From NCBI RefSeq assembly GCF_028435365.1, contig NZ_JAGTJJ010000027.1, forward strand, positions 62,001-126,000: a DNA stretch of 64,000 bases, given 5' to 3'. The stretch is from Polyangium jinanense. GTDB lineage: Bacteria; Myxococcota; Polyangia; Polyangiales; Polyangiaceae. This document shows positions 44,981 through 54,155 of this stretch, piece by piece (within the stretch, counting starts at the first letter, position 1; the number at the start of each line of letters is the position of its first letter). A model generated the notes under the pieces. It saw nothing but the letters and a program-made list of their open reading frames with translations. It searched no databases and was not told the origin of the DNA. Position numbers and translations under genes: made by a program.

Positions 44981-46372
44981 TCACTCCTCGTAGAACGCGT
45001 CTTCGTCCTCCTCCGTCGTCCCCTTCCGCCCCGCCGCCCCGCCTGCCGCGCGCGCCTCCTCCTCATCGAGTACCGCTGGCCGCGCTTCCTGGTCCTGCAG
45101 GTCCGGATCCCGCGGCATGCGCCGCATCGGATCCGTCGAGCCGATCGCCGAGATTGCCACCGTCACCATCGTCCGGAACGTCGGCGCCGACGCGCCCGTT
45201 GGGTCCGGCTCGAAGCGCATGTTGATGAGCTCGAGATCGACCCCGCCCGTCAGGATGAGCCCCGTCGCCAGCGGGATTCCGAGTGAGCCGCCTGCGGCCA
45301 CTGCCGTCGTTACGAATTTGCCCTCGGGCAGCGGTGTTCCCGCCGGCAATCCGAGCCTCGGCTGCGTCGCGAGGGGCGCCTCTCCGTGGCGGAAGCGCAG
45401 GATCCAGCGGGCGATCACGCTCCGGAACTCCCGCCCTCCCCGCGGCCGGCTCCACATTTCGAGCCCCGCCGCGTGCTGCGCCCCGAACCCGATTCGCGGG
45501 CCGAGCGACGAGTACGAAAATCCGTACGTCCCGACAATCCCGTATCCGCGCCCGGCATATCGCGCGTCGATCCGCGCGTCCGGCGCGATCACGCTCGAGG
45601 ACTCGTCCTTGAGGAACGTCGGCGGACTCGCGACCGTCATCCCGAGCGCAGCGGCACCCCGGATCCGCCGGGAAATCTCGAACGTCGCGGATGCGAGGCC
45701 CGAGACGGTGGTGATGTCCGCCGGCCCGCGCGTGAGGTCCACGTCGAGCAGTGCGTGCTCGAAATGGGTGTAGCCTGCCCGCACGATGGGCCCGAGGCGG
45801 AATCGACGGCCGGCGAGCCACGAAAACGACGCGCTCCCGAGGACCGCGTGGCTATCGAGCCCCACGGCCTCGGGGTGATCCGCGGCGACGGCGCCCGCTT
45901 GCGTGTATCCCGCCTCGAAACGCGCATATGACCGCGGCGTCGTGGTCGCGGTGAATCCGACGCGGCTCCCGAGCGTGTAAATGACCCTTCCCTGGAGAAA
46001 AGGATCCCGCGCCGTCAGATCATTCGTGGCGCGGAGGCCGAGCCGCGACGCGAGCAGGCCGTCCGCGGAGAAAGAAAAGGCCGTGCGGGGCGAGGTCACG
46101 ACATCGAGCCGCGTCACCGCCGTGCCCGCGATGTCCTGCGGGGACAAGGCGCCCCGCGTCGCCGCCAGCGCACGCCCGTAACGCCCGGAAATGTCGAGCA
46201 AAAAGGCCGCGCGGGTGGCGCGCGAGACGATCCTCGCCGCGCCGTCCACGCTCGTCAGCGCGATGCCATAACCGCCCGTGGGCGTGATACCCGTGACCGC
46301 GCTTTGCTCGACTGTGACCGACGCCGTCGCGTCCGTGACGGCGAGCCCTCCTGCGGGGAAAAGACCCAGCAT
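44981..46372 (-). CDS. Outer-membrane beta-barrel-like protein of the glycan locus
   Basis: A 463-residue protein dominated by alternating polar/hydrophobic strands (for example GRRFRLGPIVRAGYTHFEHA, GYGIVGTYGFSYSSLG), typical of an outer-membrane barrel. Two features are odd. The N-terminus lacks a strong signal peptide. The end is an acidic, probably disordered tail (about 45 residues, EEARAAGG...TTEEDEDAFYEE) instead of a terminal aromatic strand. AGGAGG precedes ATG 46372 by only 3 bases. It lies 33 bases downstream of the GT2 gene in the same operon, so a role in export or anchoring of the polysaccharide is plausible. Confidence 0.65.
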   Translation of the reverse strand: MLGLFPAGGLAVTDATASVTVEQSAVTGITPTGGYGIALTSVDGAARIVSRATRAAFLLDISGRYGRALAATRGALSPQDIAGTAVTRLDVVTSPRTAFSFSADGLLASRLGLRATNDLTARDPFLQGRVIYTLGSRVGFTATTTPRSYARFEAGYTQAGAVAADHPEAVGLDSHAVLGSASFSWLAGRRFRLGPIVRAGYTHFEHALLDVDLTRGPADITTVSGLASATFEISRRIRGAAALGMTVASPPTFLKDESSSVIAPDARIDARYAGRGYGIVGTYGFSYSSLGPRIGFGAQHAAGLEMWSRPRGGREFRSVIARWILRFRHGEAPLATQPRLGLPAGTPLPEGKFVTTAVAAGGSLGIPLATGLILTGGVDLELINMRFEPDPTGASAPTFRTMVTVAISAIGSTDPMRRMPRDPDLQDQEARPAVLDEEEARAAGGAAGRKGTTEEDEDAFYEE

Positions 46373-46405
46373 GCGCCTCCTGTTCGTCCCGAGCCGTTCG
46401 GCACT

Positions 46406-47482
46406 CTATCGAGCCGTCAGCCGCTCCGGCTCCGCGTCCCGCAATGGCTCCTGCGCATACCGCGCGAGCCCGACCGCGAAGCCGAGCCCGTGCGCGAGGT
46501 GCATCACGGGAAACATCGCTGCCACGAGGAAAACCAGGCGCCCGTCGCCGCGCCGCGAAGCCCACGCCGCCGCCGCGAAAATGGCCAGCGTATACACGGA
46601 CACGGCCGCGCCGAGGACCGGCCTCGCCGGCGGATAAAAGGCCGCGAGCGCCGCGAGCACGGTGAACGTGACCAGCGTCGCGAACGGGATCAAGGGCCGG
46701 ATCGACGGCGGCAATCCTCGCCTGAGGATCGTCCGTGCGCGCCCCGCGCCGTAATTGAAATATTGCTGGAACAACGTGGGAAACGATGACCGCGGATAAT
46801 AATGACCCACGATGTCGCGCGACTGGTAGATGCGCCCGCCGCGCTCCAGGATCCGCTGGTTCAGCTCCGCGTCCTCGTTCGTCCGCGCGTCCGGGTCGAA
46901 GAGGCCCGCGAGCTCGAAGGCCTCGCGGCGGAAGGCCCCGCACCACACGCTCTCGACGTATCCCTCGCGATGCGGGTCGCGGGACGCCGATCCGCCCACG
47001 CCGAGCGGGCTCCCGAGCGCCGCGCAGAGCGCCTTCTGAAACGTGGTCTTCGCCCGCGGCCGCATGGCGCCGCCCACATTGAGCGCCCCCGTCCGCCGAA
47101 GCGCCGCGACGGACGCGGCCACGTAGCCGGGATCGTAATCGGCGTGGGCGTCCATGCGCACGATCACGTCCCCGCGGGAGCGCTTGATCGCCATGTTCAT
47201 GGCCGCGGCCTGGAGGCGCTGGGGATTGTCGAGCAGGATGATCCGGGGATCCTCGTCAGCGAGCGCGCGCACGATGTCCCGCGTCCTGTCGAGGGAGCGG
47301 CCGTCGACGACGAAGATCTCCAGGCGATCGGCTGGATATCGTTGTCCGGCCGCCGCATGCACGACCCGCTCGATGTGCTCCTCTTCATTGTAACACGGAA
47401 TCACGATCGAACAGAAGGGACGTTCGGCGAGCGTCCGAAGGATCACGCCGCCGCGCCCCGACTCGGGTCCCCAATCATCCAT
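46406..47482 (-). CDS. Family 2 glycosyltransferase with C-terminal membrane helices
   Basis: A 358-residue GT2 enzyme: N-terminal GT-A domain with CSIVIPCYNEEEHIERVV, the nucleotide-binding VVDGRSLDRT, the acidic RMDAHADYDP and a catalytic-base region FDPDARTNEDAELNQRI; then about three membrane helices (about residues 260-340). It resembles succinoglycan-type (ExoA) transferases that elongate lipid-linked repeat units. ATG 47482 is chosen, with GGGGGGC upstream; ATG 47557 would add 25 residues. Transcribed with the barrel gene and divergent from the GT4 gene. Confidence 0.87.
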   Translation of the reverse strand: MDDWGPESGRGGVILRTLAERPFCSIVIPCYNEEEHIERVVHAAAGQRYPADRLEIFVVDGRSLDRTRDIVRALADEDPRIILLDNPQRLQAAAMNMAIKRSRGDVIVRMDAHADYDPGYVAASVAALRRTGALNVGGAMRPRAKTTFQKALCAALGSPLGVGGSASRDPHREGYVESVWCGAFRREAFELAGLFDPDARTNEDAELNQRILERGGRIYQSRDIVGHYYPRSSFPTLFQQYFNYGAGRARTILRRGLPPSIRPLIPFATLVTFTVLAALAAFYPPARPVLGAAVSVYTLAIFAAAAWASRRGDGRLVFLVAAMFPVMHLAHGLGFAVGLARYAQEPLRDAEPERLTAR

Positions 47483-47588
47483 CCAAAGCCCCCCGAAAAG
47501 CCACGAGAAGAGCTCGAACCCGAAAGGCCCGGCCCCAGACCACGACGCGGCCAGCATCCCACAACGTGACTCCTTTTCAATCGGGCGA

Positions 47589-47678
47589 AATCCGAGTCCG
47601 ATTGCAGGGTGCCCCGGGCGGGCGGATCCAGCGAATCCGAGTTCACGAACATGCGAGTTGCGAACGCGAATTCGCATG
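47589..47678. promoter_or_regulatory. Repeats in the divergent promoter region of two glycosyltransferase genes
   Basis: The 208-base gap between divergent genes holds a direct repeat AATCCGAGT (47589-47597, 47634-47642) and nested palindromes: CATGCGA..TCGCATG (47650-47678) enclosing GCGAATTCGC (47666-47675). These could be operators co-regulating both arms of the glycan locus; no known regulator motif is recognised. Confidence 0.4.
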
Positions 47679-47690
47679 CAATGCTGGTAG

Positions 47691-48920
47691 GTGTTGCTCG
47701 GGACAACCCATTTTTCCACTGGTGAAGGCGGGCGGCTGCGTGTCCTCGCCGTGACGCGGATTTTCCCCAATCGGGTGGAGCCGCTCGCGTGCCCATTCCA
47801 GCGCAGGCAGCTCGCCGCGCTGTCGCGCCTCGCGGACGTAAAGGTGCTCGGCGTCGTGCCCTGGGTGCCCGGCGCTTCGCTGATTGGCGATCGCGCCCGG
47901 GTCGGAAAGTTATGTCGCGTGCCCGCGGAGGACACGATCGACGGCCTGCCCGTCGTGCACCCGCGCGCGCCGTACCTGCCGCTCGCAGGTCCGTGGCTCT
48001 CCGGCGTGAACGGGCCGCTCTATCTCGCGGGCCTCGTCCCGCACCTCGCCGCGCTGCGCCGCCGCTTCGACGTCGTGCTCGGCGCGTTCCTCTTCCCCGA
48101 CGCGTGGGCCGCGCAGCACCTCGCCCGCGCCCTCGGCCTGCCGTACGCCGTGAAGGCGCACGGCACCGACGTGAACGTGATCGCGCGCTGGCCGTCCGTG
48201 CGCGCGCTCGTGCACGCGACGCTGCGCCGCGCGGGCGCGGTGATCGGCGTGAGCCGTCCGATGCTCGACGCCCTCGCCGCGCTCGGCGCGCCGCGCGATC
48301 GTGTGACGCTCGTCCCGAACGGCGTCGATCGCGCGCTCTTCCAGCCGCGAAGCCGCGCCGAGGCGCGCGCGGCGCTCGGGCTCGATCCGCGTTCGAAGGT
48401 GCTCGTCTACGTCGGAAGGCTCGAACAAGAGAAGGGCCTGCACGAGCTCTGCGATGCGCTCGCGTCGCTCGAAGCACGCGCCCCGAAGCAGTTCACGGTC
48501 GCGCTCGTGGGTGATGGCTCGATGCGCAAGACGCTCGAAGAGAAGCGCGACGCGGGCTTGCCCCTGCTCGTCGCCGGCGCGCGTCCGGCCGAGGAGGTCG
48601 CGCAGTTCCTCGCCGCCTCCGATGCGCTCGTGCTCCCGAGCTGGAACGAGGGCACGCCCAACGTCGTGCTCGAAGCGCTCGCCGCGGGCCGACCTGTCGT
48701 CGCGACGCGCGTGGGCGGCATCCCCGACGTCGTCTCGCACGAGCGCACGGGCCTGCTCGTGCCCGCGCGCGACGCGGCTGCGCTCGCGGCGGCGATCGAG
48801 CAAGCGACGAGCCGCGCGTGGGACGAGGATGAGCTCACGCGTGCTGCGCCGCCCGGCTGGGATCGAAGCGCGGAGACCCTGCTCGCGGCGCTCGAGCGCG
48901 CGAGGTCGGTGCACGCATGA
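47691..48920 (+). CDS. Family 4 glycosyltransferase
   Basis: A 409-residue GT-B fold enzyme. RVLAVTRIFPNRVEPLACPFQRRQ opens the N-terminal domain; the C-terminal donor-binding domain has LVYVGRLEQEKGLHEL, LVGDGSMRKTLE, LVLPSWNEGTPNVVLEALAAGRPVVATRVGGIPDVV with the E-x7-E pattern. It transfers a sugar from a nucleotide donor to the growing polysaccharide. GTG 47691 is the only upstream start near the first strand and no clear ribosome site is seen. It overlaps the next gene by four bases (ATGA). Confidence 0.9.
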   Translation: MLLGTTHFSTGEGGRLRVLAVTRIFPNRVEPLACPFQRRQLAALSRLADVKVLGVVPWVPGASLIGDRARVGKLCRVPAEDTIDGLPVVHPRAPYLPLAGPWLSGVNGPLYLAGLVPHLAALRRRFDVVLGAFLFPDAWAAQHLARALGLPYAVKAHGTDVNVIARWPSVRALVHATLRRAGAVIGVSRPMLDALAALGAPRDRVTLVPNGVDRALFQPRSRAEARAALGLDPRSKVLVYVGRLEQEKGLHELCDALASLEARAPKQFTVALVGDGSMRKTLEEKRDAGLPLLVAGARPAEEVAQFLAASDALVLPSWNEGTPNVVLEALAAGRPVVATRVGGIPDVVSHERTGLLVPARDAAALAAAIEQATSRAWDEDELTRAAPPGWDRSAETLLAALERARSVHA

Positions 48921-50800
48921 AGCACGGGGCGAGCGCGGCGTCGGCCCTCGCGCTCCTCTTCCTCGCGACCGCGGCGGCGGCCGGTGGGCCCCGCGTCGTC
49001 GTGGTGGACGACGGCGTGCGCGTGCGGCGCGAAGGGCCCGATCTCGATCGAGCGATCACGCGGGGGCATGCGCTCGGCGGCGCGGATCGCCCGATCGAGC
49101 TCGCAGCGCTCCGCGGCGAGGTGGTCGCGATCCAGGTGTTCATCGAGGCCGGCGACACACCACTCGACGCCGTCACCGTGGAGCTCGCGCCGCCGCGCGC
49201 GCCGGTCCGCGTCGATCGTTTCATCGAGTCCTACGTCGAGATCACCGCGCGATCCCGCAACGATCGCCACGCGGGTGAGTCGCTCGGCTGGACCCCTTCG
49301 TCACGACCTCCGGACGAGGACGTGCTCGGCGCCGTGCCCGACGCGCTCGTCCCCGTGGAGCACGCGCCTTCTTGGCTCCCCTACCCTCTGCGGATCCAAC
49401 CTCGATCCCGCGGCGCGATCTGGATCGACGTCGAGGTCCCCACGAGCACACCACCCGGCCCCTACACGACCGAACTCGTCGTGACCCACGCAGGCGGCGC
49501 TCTCTCGCGTTTGCCCGTGGTGCTCGACGTCGCGAGCGCCGAGCTCCCCTACCGCGCCACGAGCTTCCTCGCCTACTACGAGCCACGAAACCTCGTCCAG
49601 CGCATCGGCGCCCTCGAACCCGCCGAGAAACAACTCTTCCAGCTCCTGCATCGGCACCACGTCGACGCGCTCGGATCGATCCGCAGCGAGGCCGACCTCG
49701 AGCGTCTCCGCCCCGCGCTCACGGGTGCTTTGTACACGAACGAACACGGCTACACGGGCCCGGGAGAAGGCATCCCGAAGGCGGCCGTCACGCTCGGCGC
49801 CTACGGCACGCTCGGTGATCCGCATCCCGACAAACTCCGCGCGATCGAGGCCCTCGTCCCGAAGATCCCGGACGTGATCGAAGACATCTTCCTCTACGCG
49901 ATCGACGAGCAGTGCGAGAGCCCGCGTGGCCCTACGTGGCGCTCGCTCCTCGCGCGCTCGCTCGCGCAGAAGCGCGTGCGCGTGGCGCACTCCTGCGCCG
50001 AGGATCCGCGCCACCAGAAGGTCGACCTCGTCCTCTTGCCGTCGCAGACCTTCCAGCAAGACGCGGCGCTCGGCACCCGCGATCAAGGCCGCGACGTGTG
50101 GGTCTACAACGGAAAACTCCCTCACTCGGGACCACTCATGCTCGACGCGCCCGCCACGAGCTTGCTCGCGGACGCCTGGATCGCGGCCACGCGGCCCACG
50201 GGCCGCTGGTTCCTCTGGGAGACCACGTTCTGGAACGACAGTAACCGCGGCGGCCGCGGCCCGATCGATCCCTTCATCGTCGCCGAGACCTTCCACAACG
50301 ACGACGGCGACAGCGCGCTCGGCGACGGCGTGCTCGTCTACCCGGGCAAACAGATGGGCCGCTTCGCGCACCACTCGGCCGGCTTCGACGGCGTCTTCCC
50401 TTCGATGCGGTTGAAGCTTTTGCGCCGTGGCATCCAGGACGCGGGTTACCTCGCGCTCGCGCGGAGCGCACATCCAGTCGAGGCCGATGCGATCACCACA
50501 CGCCTGCTTCCTCGCGCGCTCGACGAGGTCGACCTCGACGAAGCCACGCCTTTTCCCACGGACGCCGCCGCATACACGGCCGCGCGCGAGGCACTCCGCG
50601 CGCTCATTCCTGAGGACGCGCGCCTCGATCGCCGCCAAACCGCGGCCGTCCTCGACGCGGGTCGCGCAGCGCGTCAAATGACGCAGAAGCCTCTGTTTCG
50701 CGGCAAAACCCGCCTCGTCGTGGCCTTCGCCACCCTCGCGTTCGTCGCCACTGCGCTCGCCGGGTGGCTCGTGCGACGCACAAGACGCCGTGCTTCGTGA
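48917..50800 (+). CDS. DUF4091-type glycoside-hydrolase-like protein with C-terminal membrane anchor
   Basis: A 627-residue exported protein. A signal peptide (about 22 residues) is followed by an N-terminal beta domain (to about 200) and a TIM-barrel-like domain resembling DUF4091/GH123 proteins (LAYYEPRNLVQRIG, FLYAIDEQCESPRG, WVYNGKLP, RWFLWETTFWNDSNRGG, LVYPGKQMG). The ID-E pattern could include the catalytic acid. A single hydrophobic helix and basic end (residues about 600-627) anchor it. Its start overlaps the GT4 stop, so it probably processes or trims the same polysaccharide in the periplasm. Confidence 0.8.
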   Translation: MKHGASAASALALLFLATAAAAGGPRVVVVDDGVRVRREGPDLDRAITRGHALGGADRPIELAALRGEVVAIQVFIEAGDTPLDAVTVELAPPRAPVRVDRFIESYVEITARSRNDRHAGESLGWTPSSRPPDEDVLGAVPDALVPVEHAPSWLPYPLRIQPRSRGAIWIDVEVPTSTPPGPYTTELVVTHAGGALSRLPVVLDVASAELPYRATSFLAYYEPRNLVQRIGALEPAEKQLFQLLHRHHVDALGSIRSEADLERLRPALTGALYTNEHGYTGPGEGIPKAAVTLGAYGTLGDPHPDKLRAIEALVPKIPDVIEDIFLYAIDEQCESPRGPTWRSLLARSLAQKRVRVAHSCAEDPRHQKVDLVLLPSQTFQQDAALGTRDQGRDVWVYNGKLPHSGPLMLDAPATSLLADAWIAATRPTGRWFLWETTFWNDSNRGGRGPIDPFIVAETFHNDDGDSALGDGVLVYPGKQMGRFAHHSAGFDGVFPSMRLKLLRRGIQDAGYLALARSAHPVEADAITTRLLPRALDEVDLDEATPFPTDAAAYTAAREALRALIPEDARLDRRQTAAVLDAGRAARQMTQKPLFRGKTRLVVAFATLAFVATALAGWLVRRTRRRAS

Positions 50801-50822
50801 TCCGCGGACGGGCGGCCTGGGG

Positions 50823-50828
50823 TAAGCT
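50823..50828 (+). promoter_or_regulatory. -10-like TAAGCT
   Basis: TAAGCT ends 11 bases before ATG 50840 of the first mlaE-like gene; no ribosome site is visible. Confidence 0.4.
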
Positions 50829-50839
50829 CGCCCTCGCGA

Positions 50840-51658
50840 ATGCCCCCGAAGAAACCCCCGTCTGCGTCCTCGCCTCCGCCTTCCGACGTGGGGCTCCTCG
50901 AGGAGATCGGCGGCGGTTTTCTCAGCGCGGCGGCCACCGTCGGAGGCATGGGCCTGCTCGGCTACCAGATCCTCCGCAGGCTCGTCACCTTCCGCATCGA
51001 TCGCGCCGAGACCCTCCGAAACCTCTACCGGATGGGCGTGAAATCGATCCCGATCGTGATCGTCACGGCGCTCTTCACAGGCGCGATCATGGTCATCCAG
51101 GCGGCTCCGCTCGTCGTGCGCCTCGGCGCGCAGGGCCTGCTCGGCTGGGGCGCGGGCTTCGGCATCCTGCGCGAGATCGCGCCGCTGCTCACCGCGCTCA
51201 TGATCAACGGACGCGTCGGCGCGAACAACACCGCCGAGCTCGGCACCATGGTCGTCACCGAGCAGATCGACGCGCTGCGCGTGCTCGCGATCGATCCCAT
51301 CGCGTTCCTCATCGCGCCGCGCTTCGTCGCGATGGTGACCACGCTCTTCCTGTCCACGATCTTCGCCGACACGCTCGCGCTGCTCGGCGCCGCATACGGC
51401 GGCCTCGGCCTGCTCGGCGTCGAGCCGAAGACGTTTTACAACGGCCTCACGAGCGGCCTCCTCGGCTTGAGCGACGTCACGAGTGGCCTCATCAAGAGCA
51501 TCGTCTTCGGCATCGTGATCGCGCTGTCGAGCTGCCAGTACGGGCTCGGCGTGAAGGGCGGCGCGCCGGGCGTCGGACGGGCCGTCAACGCGACCGTCGT
51601 GGCCTCGGCCGCGGGCATCTTCGTCCTCGACTACTTCGTCTCCTTCACGCTGGACTGA
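50840..51658 (+). CDS. mlaE: MlaE-family ABC transporter permease (first paralogue)
   Basis: A 272-residue inner-membrane permease of the MlaE/YrbE family, with a helical N-terminus and about five membrane segments. The family motif region EIAPLLTALMINGRVGANNTAELGTMVVTEQIDALRVLAIDPI is largely present (parts: GRVGANNTAELGTM, TEQIDALRVL). It moves phospholipids between membranes together with an ATPase and an MCE protein. A second, divergent permease follows after 5 bases, which suggests a heterodimeric channel. Confidence 0.92.
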   Translation: MPPKKPPSASSPPPSDVGLLEEIGGGFLSAAATVGGMGLLGYQILRRLVTFRIDRAETLRNLYRMGVKSIPIVIVTALFTGAIMVIQAAPLVVRLGAQGLLGWGAGFGILREIAPLLTALMINGRVGANNTAELGTMVVTEQIDALRVLAIDPIAFLIAPRFVAMVTTLFLSTIFADTLALLGAAYGGLGLLGVEPKTFYNGLTSGLLGLSDVTSGLIKSIVFGIVIALSSCQYGLGVKGGAPGVGRAVNATVVASAAGIFVLDYFVSFTLD

Positions 51659-51663
51659 GGCAC

Positions 51664-52515
51664 GTGAGCGCGGCGAAGACCCACGACGAACCCGCGCCGC
51701 CGAGTGGCATCGATCAGGCCGCCGAAGCGCCGGACACGTCGATCGCCGCCGTGGTCGGCGCGCAGGCGATCCACTTCGTGGGCATGGGCCTCGAGATCGC
51801 CTCCGTGTTCATCCGGACGCTCTACTACTGCGTCCGCGGCCGTCCGGACTTCGGCGCCGTCGTGCGGCAGATGTTCGAGATCGGCAACCGCTCGGTCGTC
51901 TTCTTGACCGTGGTGATGGGCTTCATCGGAATGATCCTGGTCCTCCAGGGCGGCCTTCAGGTGAAGCGCATCCTGCCCGAGTTCAGCATGGTCGGCGCCT
52001 CGTACCTGGAGCTGCTCGTCCGTGATCTCGCGGCCACGATCAGCGCGCTCATGCTGGCCACGCGCGTCGGCGCGGGCATCGCGGCCGAGATCGGCTCGAT
52101 GGTCGTCACCGAGCAGGTCGACGCGCTGCGCATGTGCGCGGCCGACCCGATCGACTACCTCATCAAGCCGCGGTTCCTCGCGAGCCTCGTCATGACCATC
52201 TGCCTCGTCATCTGGGCGGCGGGCGTGGCGATGCTGACGGGCATGCTCACCGCGTACATGATGTTCGATGTCAACCCGAGGACGTTCTTCAACCTGCACC
52301 TCGTCGACACGGGCGACCTCGTCGTGGGCCTGGCGAAGTGCCTGGCCTACGGCGCCGCGATCCCGGTCGTCGCGGGCCACTCGGGGCTCACCACGCACGG
52401 CGGCAGCGAGGGCGTCGGCTGGGCGACCACGCGGGCCGTGGTGAACGCCTCGCTCGCGGTGATCGTGCTCGATTTGATCCTCTCCGCGGCTGGCTACGTG
52501 CTCCTCGGTCCCTAA
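51664..52515 (+). CDS. mlaE: MlaE-family ABC transporter permease (second paralogue)
   Basis: A 283-residue permease with the same core (TRVGAGIAAEIGSM, TEQVDALRMCAADP) but clearly different sequence from its neighbour and a longer polar N-terminus of about 35 residues. The GTG start at 51664 follows TGAGG, which overlaps the stop of the first gene, so the pair is co-translated. MlaE usually acts as a homodimer; two adjacent paralogues may form a heterodimer or serve alternative complexes. Confidence 0.92.
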   Translation: MSAAKTHDEPAPPSGIDQAAEAPDTSIAAVVGAQAIHFVGMGLEIASVFIRTLYYCVRGRPDFGAVVRQMFEIGNRSVVFLTVVMGFIGMILVLQGGLQVKRILPEFSMVGASYLELLVRDLAATISALMLATRVGAGIAAEIGSMVVTEQVDALRMCAADPIDYLIKPRFLASLVMTICLVIWAAGVAMLTGMLTAYMMFDVNPRTFFNLHLVDTGDLVVGLAKCLAYGAAIPVVAGHSGLTTHGGSEGVGWATTRAVVNASLAVIVLDLILSAAGYVLLGP

Positions 52516-52532
52516 GTTCGTTCCGACGAACC

Positions 52533-53375
52533 ATGCCCGAGCTGCCCGAGGTCGAGCACCAGGCGCGCGCGCTCCGCCGGATCCTCGAAGGTGCGCGCAT
52601 CGAGCGCGCCGAGGCCGACGCGACGCCCGTTCTGAAAGGAAAAACCACGCCGGCCACGTTCGCGGAGGCCCTCGCGGGTCGCTCGCTCGAACGGATCGAG
52701 CGCGTGGGCAAGCAGCTTTTGCTCTCGTTCGACGCGGGAACGGGCCTCGCCTGCCACCTCGGCATGACGGGCAAGTGGCGCTCTCGCGTGGGCGACGAAC
52801 CTCCGCGCCACGGCCGCGCGCGCCTCTTTTTGCACGACGGCTGCGTGCTCGACTACGTCGACATGCGGATGCTCGGACGGCTGGAGATCGTGCCCCGCGA
52901 TGCGTTCGCGAGGATCGTCTCGTCCCTCGGCCCCGATCCGCTGCGCGACGGCCTCGACGCGTCTCGCCTCGCTGCGCGAATCGCCGGTACGCCGCGACCG
53001 ATCAAGAACGTCCTGCTCGATCAGACCGTCCTCGCCGGGCTCGGCAACATCCATGCGACCGAGGCCCTCTTCCGCGCCCGCGTGCATCCTTCCCGCGCGG
53101 CCGACTCGCTCACGCCTGCCGAAGTCGAAGCGCTCGCCGACGGCATCCTCGCGACGATCACGCACGCGCTCGCTGCGCACGAACGCGACGACGAGATCGT
53201 CTACCTCTCGGATCGGACCGACGCGCCGAACCCGTTCCTCGTCTACGGCCGCGCCTCCGAACCTTGTCCACGCTGCGGCACTCCGATCCGCACCCTCACG
53301 ATCGCCGGCCGCACGAGCCCCTTCTGCCCGCGCTGCCAGCGCCTCATTCAATCGGGCCCTCGGCGCGGCCGTTGA
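52533..53375 (+). CDS. mutM: Formamidopyrimidine-DNA glycosylase
   Basis: A 280-residue base-excision enzyme that removes 8-oxoguanine and cleaves the strand. The catalytic Pro2 and Glu3 are in MPELPEVEH, the helix-two-turn-helix is in PIKNVLLDQTVLAGLGNIHATEALF, and the zinc finger is CPRC...CPRC near residues 248-268. ATG 52533 is fixed by the Pro2 rule. It sits between the Mla permeases and ATPase, 17 bases after mlaE, and its 3' end overlaps the convergent ATPase gene by 32 bases. It has no functional link to lipid transport. Confidence 0.95.
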   Translation: MPELPEVEHQARALRRILEGARIERAEADATPVLKGKTTPATFAEALAGRSLERIERVGKQLLLSFDAGTGLACHLGMTGKWRSRVGDEPPRHGRARLFLHDGCVLDYVDMRMLGRLEIVPRDAFARIVSSLGPDPLRDGLDASRLAARIAGTPRPIKNVLLDQTVLAGLGNIHATEALFRARVHPSRAADSLTPAEVEALADGILATITHALAAHERDDEIVYLSDRTDAPNPFLVYGRASEPCPRCGTPIRTLTIAGRTSPFCPRCQRLIQSGPRRGR

Positions 53376-54084
53376 TGAACTGCTGGATGATCGCGTCGCT
53401 CGAGGCCTTGAAGTCGTCCGGGGTCCCGATGAGACGGACAAACCCCTTGTAGAGCATCACGATCCGATCGGCGATCGAGAAGATGCTCACGAGGTCGTGG
53501 CTCACGACGATGCTCGTCACGCCGAGCGTGTCGCTGAGCTCGCGGATGAGTTTGTCCACGCGCCGCGCGCTCACCGGATCGAGGCTCGTCGTCGGCTCGT
53601 CGAAGAGCACGTAACGCGGATCGAGCGTGAGCGCGCGCGCGATGGCCACGCGCTTGCGCATGCCGTCGCCGAGCTCGGGCGGGAAGCGGTCGGCGAACTC
53701 GCGCATGTGCACCTGATCGAGCCGCTTTCGCGCCTCGGCGAGCGCCTCCTTCGGCTTCAGGCCTTTGTGCTTGCGCAGCGGCAGCGCCACGTTCTCCGCG
53801 CAGGTCATCGAATCGAAGAGCGTCGAGTGCTGGAAGACCATCGCGCACTTCATCCGCACCGGGTACATCTGCTCCTCGTCGAAGCGGCTGATCTCCTCGC
53901 CGTCGAGCCAGATCTCGCCCGCGTCCGGGTAGAGCAGGCCCACGAGGTGCTTGATGAGCACGCTCTTGCCCACGCCCGATTGACCGATGATGAAAAAAAC
54001 CTCCCCGTCTTGAACGTCGAAGCTGACGTCCTCGATGACCTTCTTCGTTCCGAAGGATTTGGCGAGGTTGCGGAAGGAAATCAT
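53344..54084 (-). CDS. mlaF: ABC transporter ATP-binding protein, MlaF family
   Basis: A 246-residue ATPase that energises the Mla lipid transporter. Walker A is GQSGVGKS (about 34-41), Walker B VLFDEPTTSLDP, and the switch histidine SHDL. The signature motif, SGGM in typical MlaF, reads ELGDGMRKR, with Gly and Asp replacing Ser and Gly, which could alter ATP hydrolysis. It is unusual that this gene is on the opposite strand to its permease and MCE partners; it overlaps mutM by 32 bases and diverges from mlaD. Confidence 0.92.
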   Translation of the reverse strand: MISFRNLAKSFGTKKVIEDVSFDVQDGEVFFIIGQSGVGKSVLIKHLVGLLYPDAGEIWLDGEEISRFDEEQMYPVRMKCAMVFQHSTLFDSMTCAENVALPLRKHKGLKPKEALAEARKRLDQVHMREFADRFPPELGDGMRKRVAIARALTLDPRYVLFDEPTTSLDPVSARRVDKLIRELSDTLGVTSIVVSHDLVSIFSIADRIVMLYKGFVRLIGTPDDFKASSDAIIQQFINGRAEGPIE

Positions 54085-54155
54085 GACGCAGTGAGCCGCG
54101 TGCTCGAAGCTACGCGGGTCTGGGTTTGCCGCTGAACATCGTGCATAGTGGACGC

